Below are positions 32,883 to 41,790 of a stretch of 52,703 nucleotides of DNA, one piece after another. The DNA lies in the NCBI GenBank assembly GCA_029298735.1, contig JANSLP010000237.1:1-52703 (forward strand), read 5' to 3'. Below the pieces are notes generated by a model. It was not told where the DNA came from. It searched no databases and was given only the letters and a program-made list of their open reading frames with translations. This stretch comes from Ophiostoma sp. CBS 140.51 (lineage: Eukaryota; Ascomycota; Sordariomycetes; Ophiostomatales; Ophiostomataceae). The translations under genes and the position numbers were made by a program. The stretch's first letter is position 1, and the number at the start of each line of letters is the position of its first letter.

Positions 32883-33720
32883 CTAACCAACCAGCTTCAG
32901 CGCCGGCAGGGCATCCTTGGCGTCACCGCCGTACAGCGGCGCCTGCATGTCCACAGCATCGACCTGCTCGCCCGTAATGGGGTGCGTGTAGTGGAAGGGA
33001 ACGACACGGCAGTCGGGCCACAGCATGCGCTGGTCGGCGGCGACAATCTCGTCGGGGCCCATGGGGTCCTCGGGGAACGACTTGGTCGGGAAGGGCACAA
33101 AGCCCGAGACCTTGTAGCCCCAGCCGCGCTCGACATCGCCGTGCCAGAAGGGGAAGTAGCGCAGGTGCAGGATCTTCCAGACGCCATTCTCCTTGATGTA
33201 CTCGTTCTCGTAGATACCGCCCTCGAACCACTGCGTGAAGCCGCGCGGGTGGCGGTCGGCCTGGCTAATGTGGACACCGGCCTGCATCAGCGACCGGAAA
33301 CGGGCCTGAGCACGGGGCTGACCGTCGACGGTAGAGTAGTCAACGTCGACGATGCCCTGCATCTGGGGGTGGTCCAGCAGGAAGCCGTGGACGGGGCCGT
33401 TGCGGCCGCCAACAAAGAAGCCACCAAAGCGCTGAAGATAGAGGCGCTTGACGCCCTCCTTGCGCAGGTAGCGACCGCCCAGGAACTGGACGTAGGTCTC
33501 CTCGTTCTCGGCGAACAGGTCGGTGACCTCCTTGTACAGGCACTTGTCCAAGTAGTATCCGTACGTGTACTGGAGCTTCTTGATCTGTTCTTGGTCTAAA
33601 AGGTGTTAGAGATGTTGATAAAAGTTCTGCAAACGTTATCGAGGACTTACCATCCAGTCTAGTGACCTGCTTCTGCAGCGCCTCCACAGTTTGCTTGAGC
33701 TGTGCAACTTCGTCGGCCAT
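32883..33720 (-). CDS. SnoaL/NTF2-like fold protein, unknown reaction
   Basis: Two exons (33720-33651 and 33595-32883; intron 55 bp, GTAAGT donor, TTTTAG acceptor) encode 260 residues. The first about 22 residues form a heptad-like coiled coil (VAQLKQTVEALQKQVTRL). After it comes an NTF2/SnoaL-like domain marked by IKKLQYTYGYYLDK, VTDLFAENEE, VDYSTVDGQPRAQARF and a WKILHLRYFPFW strand. No signal peptide is present. The C-terminal 60 residues are an extension rich in Pro and aromatics. The fold serves dehydratases, isomerases, cyclases and small hydroxylase partners. With three aromatic-catabolism genes as direct neighbours it may catalyse or assist a step in the route, but the reaction is unknown. 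Confidence 0.9.
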
Positions 33721-34868
33721 TGTGTTTGTGGGTGAGAGAGTATCAAGAGGTGTGTGCTATGGATAGTATGAGGTGAGATGATGAGAATCGAAAGTAGAGA
33801 AACAACCTGCTGTCTTTAGATTCATGTATTTATCCTATTACTTGGATATCATCGCTGGCATAAGAAGATCTACCATGTCTCTTCAAAATGCGCCCCTCAC
33901 ACGTTCACGCATAGATACAGGCGTAGCAGGGTAACAGGCCGGATATGTCAAGCAGAGCCCGGGAACGACAGCCAGAGACACAGATCCTGGCGGACCGTGG
34001 ACTGCAGGCAGAGACAACGCAAACTGCAAGGCATTTGCACTGCGGGGAGATCATGCGGAGGTGGCATTGTGCGTGCACTCCTACGAGGAAATCTGCCTAG
34101 TCTTGAAAGGGCAAAACTCCAATAACACGACTGAACAATCAATGTTTGACAGAGAAAACCTGTGGTCGGCCTGATGCTCCCGATGAGCGTGTTGCCTTTT
34201 TAGGAATATAGCCATCGCTGACACCGTGAGATCCTGCCGTCTGAGATGTACTAGCGCTTCGCGGGTAGCGGGCAACAAAGTACATGCCTGCACATGCCTG
34301 CTGTTGTTTTTGTGCACTTGACGCTTTGGTCAACCGTAGCGGGCGCATCCAGCCCCTGAAGGCAGGAAGGACCCTCCCCCGCACGCCACGATCCCGCTGT
34401 TTGCGGGGAAGGTGCGACTGGCGCAACACCAACGCGCAACGTCCATCTTCTTTTTGCTGTGAAAACACGTACAGCCGACTACGTCGTCCTGCCGTGTTCC
34501 GGCAATAGAAAGAGACAAAAACATATCAAGGAGTATGGCAGATGGTGGCAAAATGCAGTGGCGGGATTTTTGGTAGGAAGCTATGCATTTTTTAGAAGAT
34601 AGAATCAAACAAAAACAATGCAATCGCTACATACAATGGGGACAACGGCGTGAAAACATGTGGGCCAAGAACGGAGGATGGAAATCACCGACTCCGACAT
34701 CGATGCTAAACGACATATCACCATCTCCGTAACTTTATCTTTTCCTGAATACCTCCGACTTACATGAGACCCGAACACGCGTCTCCTGCTTCAGCTTTGT
34801 GTGTACGGATGCAAGTTAAATTCTGCTGAGCTAATGATGTTCTGTTACACTCTCCTACGTTCTGTCTA
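33721..34868. other. Intergenic region between SnoaL-like and cleavage oxygenase genes
   Basis: This region holds the promoter of the SnoaL-like gene and the 3' side of the cleavage oxygenase; both genes are on the minus strand. Short frames on both strands lack domains. Sequence at 33965-34450 is more GC-rich than its surroundings but shows no gene. Confidence 0.5.
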
Positions 34869-36608
34869 CTACACTCCGTTGGCACCATTTGTCCCATTCG
34901 TGCCATTTGTTCCATTGCTAGCTTCTGCCGCATCCTTCTCCTGCAAGGCCACCTGCCAGGCCAGAGGTGCTGTCGCCGGCTGCACCGGTCCCAAATCACC
35001 ATCAAGTGCCCGTCTCTTCGCCCAGCGCTCCAGCTCTTCCTGCTCAACGAAATTACCATGTAGGCCCAGGCGCATCTGAACCGGCAGGTGCACTGCAGCC
35101 AATGGGCCCTGTGCGATATTGAGTGCATCAAAGATGAGAATGTCATTGCGGAGGACATCCAAGTGGTTGAGCAGCAGCATCAAGTAGCCATCACCCTCAG
35201 CCGTCGAACCCGGTCGAGGAACAAAGACGGGCTCTTGAAAGGTGCACGTCGGTCCAGCAAACCACTCGTCGCGGACCACACTGTCCGAATTGAGCGAGTC
35301 CCAGTCGTAGTGTCCCACGACGTTGAACAGACCCCCCGCCGGAGGACCGCACTTGGCAAAGTCGTACGGCCGCTTCGGGTCAATCTGTAGCTGCCAGAAG
35401 TGGCGGTACTTTTTGGTGACGAAGCGGTCGTCAATTCGTGAAAACTCGCCGTTGGTGCCGTATTGGCTGGCTGGCTGGACAAACGAGCCCGAAGGCAGCT
35501 TGGGATCGAGCACCCAGCGCACCGTGTCGGACTGCAGTTGAGGACGGCGTGCAGGCTTGCCAGAAGCAGCAGCTTCGGCAGCGTCTTCGGGTGACGGCCA
35601 CCAGAAAAAGACGTTTCCGTCGGCCACCGTCAGGTCGATAACGACATGGCCGTCTTCATTTTCGTAGGCGCCTGCAACATGACCGTGGAAGGCATTCGTC
35701 GACTTGAGCCAGACAATGTCCTCGGGCTTGCCGCCCTTACGCGGTGCCAGGCCGTAGTACTGGTCCTCGTTGGGATCCCAGGCCCAGTGGTTGCCACCGG
35801 CCTCGATGCGTGCCTTGTCGGCCTTGAGCGGCGTCATGGGCAGCACCAAATAGTTCTCAGTGAGAGCCGCATCGTGGATCATACCACAGTAGGGTGCCTC
35901 GTACCACGACTCGTCCTTTTTCTCGCCTGTCTTGGCATCAAACGTCCACACCACAATCGCCGTTGACGCATCGTGCGCATCACCGCCTGCCTCGTAGGCG
36001 AAAGCCACCATATCGCCCGTCTCCGGGTCAAACTTGGGGTGTGCTGTGAAGCAGGGTGCTGACACTTGGCCCTCGAAATCGTAGCGGCCAATCGTCTCAA
36101 GCGTCACTGGGTCCATGGCAAATGGCGGCCCGTCCTCCTTGGAGGCCAGCATGACGCCTCGCCAAAAGGTAATGTTTGTGTTGGACACGGTGCGGATCAC
36201 GCCGCGGACGGCCTCGCTGTCTGTGTAAGGGTTGCGGTACCGGCCAAACATGGCCTTGCGAAACTTGGTCTCGGCATAGTAACGGTCCGTCTGGACGTAA
36301 CGCTGCTTCAAGTCGACGTGGCCGTCGGCAAACGAGAAGGCAGTCACAGCGCCGTCGCCGCTAAAATGGACGTCGTCCTCAAAAATGGGTGGGAAGCGCG
36401 GGTCGGGCTGGATGCGGAAGAAAGTGCCCGTAATATCGTGAGGGATTATGCCCGTTGTTTCCAGCTGGAACACATCGCCTTCGATGCGCGTCGGCTTGAG
36501 GCCGCCCTGAAAATAGGGTGTTCCAGGGTACTTTGTTTGCTCGCCGGCTTTACGGCCATCGACGTAGGCCGGCTGCACCTCATTGAAGAGGGAGTATGCG
36601 TGAGCCAT
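34869..36608 (-). CDS. Carotenoid-cleavage-oxygenase family protein, probable stilbene/lignostilbene dioxygenase
   Basis: One exon of 579 residues. The four iron-binding histidines of the seven-bladed propeller are visible: His190 in CFTAHPKF, His245 in GMIHDAAL, His308 in NAFHGHVAG and His517 in LGLHGNF. Tyr124 in FGRYRNPYTD and Lys157 in LASKEDGPPF are 33 residues apart, the spacing of the Tyr101/Lys134 pair that holds the 4'-hydroxyl of stilbenes in bacterial LsdA and NOV1. GDGAVTAF (84-91) is a family core strand. Such enzymes use Fe(II) and O2 to split the central double bond of resveratrol-like stilbenes into two benzaldehydes, in the cytosol. The C-terminus ends in an NGT repeat (565-578). 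The substrate is inferred, since other members cleave carotenoids. It is the diagnostic gene of the cluster. Confidence 0.92.
   Translation of the reverse strand: MAHAYSLFNEVQPAYVDGRKAGEQTKYPGTPYFQGGLKPTRIEGDVFQLETTGIIPHDITGTFFRIQPDPRFPPIFEDDVHFSGDGAVTAFSFADGHVDLKQRYVQTDRYYAETKFRKAMFGRYRNPYTDSEAVRGVIRTVSNTNITFWRGVMLASKEDGPPFAMDPVTLETIGRYDFEGQVSAPCFTAHPKFDPETGDMVAFAYEAGGDAHDASTAIVVWTFDAKTGEKKDESWYEAPYCGMIHDAALTENYLVLPMTPLKADKARIEAGGNHWAWDPNEDQYYGLAPRKGGKPEDIVWLKSTNAFHGHVAGAYENEDGHVVIDLTVADGNVFFWWPSPEDAAEAAASGKPARRPQLQSDTVRWVLDPKLPSGSFVQPASQYGTNGEFSRIDDRFVTKKYRHFWQLQIDPKRPYDFAKCGPPAGGLFNVVGHYDWDSLNSDSVVRDEWFAGPTCTFQEPVFVPRPGSTAEGDGYLMLLLNHLDVLRNDILIFDALNIAQGPLAAVHLPVQMRLGLHGNFVEQEELERWAKRRALDGDLGPVQPATAPLAWQVALQEKDAAEASNGTNGTNGTNGANGV
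34872..34916 (-). repeat. Nine-base repeat encoding an Asn-Gly-Thr tail
   Basis: Imperfect 9-bp units code for NGTNGTNGTNGANG at the very C-terminus of the cleavage oxygenase. The tail lies outside the propeller and is probably disordered; its length may vary between strains. The NGT triplets are N-glycosylation sequons only by chance, as the protein has no signal peptide. Confidence 0.7.
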
Positions 36609-37249
36609 GGTGTGGTGGTTGTAGTGATTTTTTAGACTCAGTGTGACTTCGTGTAAGTGCCCGTGTAAGTCAAAAATGGAAATGTAAGCAACGGCGTATG
36701 TCTTGGTACAGTTGGCGACAGCAGCCGATTTCCTTAAATAGAAAGCATGGTATTGAGACCACATAAAGACCACTTACACGAAACACAAGCCAATCTGAAC
36801 ACAACAATTACATACTGCATACGTCGTAAGGTGACCTGTCTGGATGTCTGGTCTGGCTCGCCTCGTGGAAGCCGTTGCGGGGATTCGGGGCAATCAACCC
36901 GACTAATACGCAAAAACATGTGGTCTCTTACGGCGGTTCAATGTAAGCAGCCTAGGGCAGTCGAACGATCAGGATGCGTTTAGTCGATATTGTGTTTCTT
37001 ATTCAACGATCTTTAAACACATTTTATTTTAATGTGATTTTCATTCTCTTCGTCAAGACTGCCGACCGCCGACCTCAAATTATGCAATTGTATCACTCGT
37101 CTCGGGGCTTTCTTTTCCCCTTGTATCCGTACAGTCGGTCTTTGTGATGCCCATCCTCCGTCCTCTACCTTCAGTCATCCGATGTCGACTACCTGTCCTT
37201 CTTGCCTTGCCGACTTCTTCCTACCTTTTCTTCGACCTCGTCTCACACT
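36609..37249. other. Promoter region of the cleavage oxygenase
   Basis: This region contains ACTTACAC boxes on the minus strand at about 36650-36672, a further CACTTACACGAA on the plus strand at 36771-36782, and a TATTTAAG on the minus strand at 36733-36740. The right part is the 3' side of the MDR reductase. No gene is seen. Confidence 0.5.
36733..36740 (-). promoter_or_regulatory. TATA-like element of the cleavage oxygenase
   Basis: TATTTAAG on the minus strand lies about 125-132 bp before the ATG at 36608, a normal distance for a fungal TATA element. The same eight bases precede the MDR reductase. Confidence 0.45.
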
Positions 37250-38311
37250 TTAATCCTTGATCTTCAGCACCGCCTTGCCAAAGTTCTTGCCTGCCAGCAT
37301 ACCGACAAAGCCCTCTGCCGCATTGTCGATACCCTCCGTGATGCTCAACTTCGACTTGAAGCTGCCCTCGTGCAGCCACTGCTGGATGTTCTTCTGGTGT
37401 TCGGCCGTGTACTTGGGGCCAAAGTTCTCGTCGCCTACCAGAAAGCCTTGCATCAGGATGCGATTCCGGATGAAGCGGAACAGGTCCTTTATACCGCTCT
37501 TCTGGCCCTCGGGCTTGTTGTAGTCGTCAATGGCGCCGCATACCGCGACACGGCCGTGGATGTTGATGTTCTGCATGGCCGCCTCCATGTGGTCGCCACC
37601 AACGTTCTCAAAGTAAATGTCGATGCCGTTGGGGGCCAGCCGCTTGATGGCGTCAATGGGATTCTCCGTCTTGTAGTTGAAGCCGACGTCGTAGCCGAGC
37701 TCCTTGGTGATGAAGTCGAGCTTCTCGTCCGAGCCAACAGAGCCAATGACGGTCAGGCCCAGCCGCTTGGCGATCTGGCCGACCATCTGGCCGACCGCAC
37801 CGGCTGCCGAGCTCACAAACAGCGTCTCGCCCTTTTGCGGCTTGCAGATCTCGTAGAGGGCCGAGTAGGCGGTGAGGCCGGGCATGCCCAGGGGACCCAA
37901 GAAGTTGCCGAGCTCCAGGTTGTGGGGGTTCTGGATGGCGCGAACACCAGGCAGGCCGCGCACGTCGGGCACGTTGCCGGGGATTCTCACATACTGCTGA
38001 ATGGGCACGTACGCCTGGACGATTGTGCCCTCGGGCAGCTTGGGGTTGTCGGACTTGAGGACACGGGCAAGGCCATCGTTGACAATGGGGCCGTCAAGAG
38101 CAAAAGCCGGTGAGTATGACTTGATTGACGGATCGCGCATCTTGCCGCGCAGGTACGGGTCGTAGGAGACATACAACACCTCGGCGATCAGACCACCCGG
38201 AGGGGGAGCAGCACCAAGGTCGAACTCGCGCTCCTCAACGACGAGGTCCTGGCCAGCGACTGGAGCGCCCTTGGGCACCTGCTTGAAGATGAGAGTCTTG
38301 TTGGCAACCAT
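37250..38311 (-). CDS. MDR-family NADP-dependent alkenal/one double-bond reductase
   Basis: One exon of 353 residues, typical of the zinc-free leukotriene B4 12-hydroxydehydrogenase / PTGR1 / plant alkenal reductase branch. The signature DPYLRGKM (51-58) stands where zinc-binding residues occur in alcohol dehydrogenases, and the Rossmann motif is AAGAVGQMVG (169-178). FENVGGDHMEAAM and the C-terminal GKNFGKAVLKI are also family-typical. These cytosolic enzymes use NADPH to reduce the C=C bond next to a carbonyl, including phenylpropenals. In this setting it could reduce a cinnamaldehyde-type side chain or detoxify reactive products. It is on the same strand as the cleavage oxygenase and is the last plausible cluster gene before conserved cell genes begin. 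Confidence 0.93.
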   Translation of the reverse strand: MVANKTLIFKQVPKGAPVAGQDLVVEEREFDLGAAPPPGGLIAEVLYVSYDPYLRGKMRDPSIKSYSPAFALDGPIVNDGLARVLKSDNPKLPEGTIVQAYVPIQQYVRIPGNVPDVRGLPGVRAIQNPHNLELGNFLGPLGMPGLTAYSALYEICKPQKGETLFVSSAAGAVGQMVGQIAKRLGLTVIGSVGSDEKLDFITKELGYDVGFNYKTENPIDAIKRLAPNGIDIYFENVGGDHMEAAMQNINIHGRVAVCGAIDDYNKPEGQKSGIKDLFRFIRNRILMQGFLVGDENFGPKYTAEHQKNIQQWLHEGSFKSKLSITEGIDNAAEGFVGMLAGKNFGKAVLKIKD

Positions 38312-39327
38312 GTTGACTGGAGACGGGTGTTGGGTGGCGAGTGTTGGTAGTTGAGATGACTGTTGGAGGTTGTCTGCGTAATGTTGGTGTAATCTATCCG
38401 TTGTATGTTGTCTGTTGTCAAAGATCAGGGCAGTGAAGATCAAGAGCAATCAAAAACAAACGAAGACAACATCGCCCGCATCAGGACAGGCCCCGCCCCG
38501 CGTACTTAAATACCGCCATGGCTTCCGATCTGTACGGCAGACCGTTGACGCAAGGCGCTATTGTCGGCATTCGGCCATACGCGAGCTGAAAGACGGGCGT
38601 AGTGAGCGTGGTGGCGGGCAAGTACAGGTTGTTTCACGACAAGCGAAAAGTCTCCAATGGACGACCATCACGCTATTGCCCTATTTCGCCATTTCGCCTG
38701 TAAACGCCAGTCGTCATAGACGGGGCAGGAGTCTCTTTTGTGATTAATCAGCGGGGCAGGTGCACCCACTAAAAGCTACCCCTCCCGGCGCTCAGTGGGT
38801 TGATGGTGGGCGATGGTGCCGCACAAAGTTCCGCGACAGGCCACTAAGCCGCCCGAGCAGACGGGAAGGAGCCACCAAGACCACAAAGAGACAGGCTCCG
38901 ACTGGGCAAGAAATGGCAAAAGAGGAAGCATTGAGCATGCATGGTGCTTTACTCTGAATAGAACCGAAGGCCACATCACAATATGCCATAAAGTACGATC
39001 TTCGGGGTATGAAAAAGACTGAAAAAAAAGACTGAAAAAGTCAAAGGATTTGTTAACATAAAATTTCTAAATTCAACGGAGCGAAAAGGCAAAAGGTCAA
39101 AGCTCAAAGATTATCAAAAGCAGGGCTATCAAGCACAACAAAACCACGCACTGCTAAACACAGACCACAAAGTGCCTCCACCAGATCGGCCCTGATAGCG
39201 GGTCAGAGCCTCGGCAATACCTCGCCTTGCACGTTTTTTTTTCTTCTTTTTATCTCCACACAAGAGGCAACATCACGGACCACAGAAGAGCGTAGACACA
39301 CGTAGACAACCGTTGACGACGGCCTGC
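38312..39327. other. Cluster-to-housekeeping boundary
   Basis: This is the promoter of the MDR reductase, with its TATTTAAG element, and the 3' side of the GMPPA-like gene. A short run of AAAAGACTG repeats lies near 39009-39040. No gene, tRNA or transposon is seen at this boundary. Confidence 0.5.
38505..38512 (-). promoter_or_regulatory. TATA-like element of the MDR reductase
   Basis: TATTTAAG on the minus strand lies 194-201 bp before the ATG at 38311. It is identical to the element before the cleavage oxygenase. Confidence 0.4.
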
Positions 39328-40825
39328 TTACATGATCACCTCGTTGGCCACATCGCGCTTCAGCTCCTTGAAGGGCAGGCACACGCAGTTCTGCACGCGG
39401 ATCTCGTCGCCCACGCCGCACTCCTTGCCCAGAATCGTCACCGACTGCACCTTGACGCCGTTCTTGACAATCGTCGTGCTGTGGTTCGCCACCGACGTCG
39501 GCGAGCCCTCAACACGCGCCCATGCACCGACACGGCTGTTCCATCCGATAATCGAGTACAGCACGCAAGCATCGTGCTTGATCTCCGAGTCCTCGAGCAC
39601 AATCGACTCCTTGATGCGCGCACCAGCGCCGACCGTCACCCGCGGGCCGATCGACACGTTGGGGCCCAGCTTGGCCGTCGGGTCGACGTGCGCCGACGGG
39701 TGGATGAAGACGGGCTGGATGATGTTGGGACCAGGTGCCGCCAGCTCGGGCGACTTGGTCTGCCAAGCCTGCTGCAGGTACAGCGCGTTGGCCGGCACCG
39801 CCGAGCCAGCCGTCTTGATCTGCCGCCAGAAATCGCGCGTCTCGTACACAAAGAACTCCTTGCTGTCGGCCATGTCCGACAGGATATCCTGCTCGAGGCG
39901 GATCACCTCGTTGTGCTCCTCGTCGTCGTTGTCGTACTCGATAAAGCTGCTGGCCAGGTTCTCCGACGATGGGTAGGACACGAGGCGCGAGGGGCGGTCC
40001 GTGCGGCGCTTAATCGCAGTGCGGATCGAGGGGAAGATGGCCTCGGTGCTGAACAGGTACACGCCGCAGTTGATGAGGTTCGAAATGTGACTCTCGGGCT
40101 TCTCGACGTAGTGCAGCACGCGGCGAGTATGGCTGTCTGACACAATGCAACCAAAGTTGCTGGCCGCCTCCTCGGACACGCGCGTGCCAAGAATGATGGC
40201 CTCGGCGTCCTTCTCCGTGAACATCTTGAGCATCTCGCCCAGCGGGAACGAGCAGCAGACGTCCGAGTTGATGACGAACAGGCGCTCGGGGCGGCCCTTG
40301 AGGATGGCGTCGCGGAAGTGGTACAGACCGCCGGCAGTGCCCAGCGCCTGGTACTCGCGCAGGTACTTGATCGACAGGTTGGGGAACTCGGTCGACGCGT
40401 CCTTGATGAAGTCGCGGAACACAGACTCATCGTAGTAGCCGATCAGGTACACCTCCTGGATCGAGGGCACCTTGGCGATGGCCGTCACGCAGTGCCAGAT
40501 GATCGGGTGGCCGGCGACGTCGAAGAGGGGCTGCCAAGTAAAAGTTAGGATAAAGTCGTAGATGAAAGGGAGGATGCAAATGGAAACGCACCTTGGGAAC
40601 GTCAAGAGAGAGCGGCCGGAAACGAGTACCGCGCGACGAACCACCGACCTGTGTAATTGTTAGCATTGTGTCCTTGTCCATCTCCCCCTAACTATCCTCT
40701 GGCCTTCAGCCTTGCGCCTCGAGGCTCTCCTTTATCGCCCAACTCACCAGAATAACGGCCTTGGTCGTCGGGGCGGTGACGCCGTTCGACTGCTTCTCGC
40801 GGTGGGGGATCTGGAGAGTCGCCAT
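39328..40825 (-). CDS. GMPPA-like mannose-1-phosphate guanylyltransferase subunit
   Basis: Three exons (40825-40748, 40648-40592, 40530-39328; introns 99 and 61 bp) encode 445 residues. The middle exon carries the nucleotide-binding signature VGGSSRGTRFRPLS, continued by VPKPLF across intron 2. The longer loop in GGSSRGTRFRPLS, as against the tight GGYGTRLRPLT of the catalytic subunit, points to the GMPPA (alpha, regulatory) branch. GTAGGLYHFRD, NSDVC and the C-terminal left-handed beta helix (HPSAHVDPTAKLGPNVSIG) agree. It acts in the cytosol in GDP-mannose supply for glycosylation and cell wall, probably in a complex with the catalytic subunit. It marks the end of the accessory region and has nothing to do with aromatics. 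Confidence 0.94.
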
Positions 40826-41790
40826 ATTTGCTGCTGTAAGATTCGAATTGGTGATGTAGGGTGTATTGCAAATCGCAAAAACAGGAGACGAATGCAAATT
40901 AAAAAGGAGGGAAAAGGGAGAGGGCGGTATCGACGAATTCGGGGCTTCCCAACAAGGACAGGTTTTCGTTGTTCTCTTCTGCTGCCAATTTCAGCAAAGT
41001 AGGGTAGGGAGTGGTGGCAGTTGCTGGTGGTGACTGCCCCCCCCTTTTCAGAGAGCTCGAAGCTGCTATGGTGTCCACCGCCACCAAACTTTCCCTTCCC
41101 CACCTCTTCCCCCATACACTCGTCCACTCAGACATTACGGTTGCTCTTGCACTTTGGTCGTCATTGGGCCAATCAGGCGCTAGTCGTCCGCTCGTGGCAT
41201 GTGAACAGTGCAGAGTCAAGAGAAGGTGCACTTGGTACTGGATCCCGGACTATTCTTCTACCGGACTCCGTCTAATACACGTTAGTGCCTGCCTCATTGG
41301 CTGCGAGGCTGGGACTGCCTGCCTGGCCTGGAAAGGGAGACCCTCTTTTCTGTTCCCCTGAACTTGCCCAGCAACAGCAAAACGCCTGCTCCCTGGCAAA
41401 AGCGTGAGGACTCGGCGGCAGCTCCTTCCTTAAATGCAATCTGTTAAGGATGCCCGCAAAACTCACGCAATTCGCTAACAGACGCTACCGCAATCCTGGG
41501 TGCACGCCGAGTCGTTTACTCCTTCCCTCGACAGACCGTTTGCACGTCCTGCTGTGAACGTCCATATTCACGCGAATGTTCATTGCAGCTTTTTTGCTTC
41601 AACCACAATCACAATTCACCCCTTGATATTCAATTTTTTGCTGCTTGTAGCCTGTTGACCGCTTTTTGCATACTTGTATTGTTTTCTTAGTCGTTTGCCT
41701 CTTGTCTTTTCGGCCGCTTCCTCTCCTTTGTTTACTTTCTCTCACGAGCATCACCACTGCCAGTTTTAGGCCAGTTTCGCTGCAGATCGA
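40826..41790. other. Divergent promoter region (GMPPA-like / dynamin-like)
   Basis: Divergent starts face each other across 965 bp. The sequence has pyrimidine-rich leader on the right and no gene-like frame. A few short frames of up to 127 codons overlap the first GMPPA exon in the wrong frame. Confidence 0.5.

Noticed and set aside
3111..38311. Reading the region as a secondary-metabolite biosynthesis cluster
   Set aside because: It has no polyketide synthase, peptide synthetase, terpene synthase or prenyltransferase; the enzymes present are of catabolic type.
39313..40140. 275-codon plus-strand frame opposite the GMPPA-like gene
   Set aside because: It is antisense shadow, rich in His, Arg, Val and Leu with no motif; the minus strand has a clear nucleotidyltransferase.
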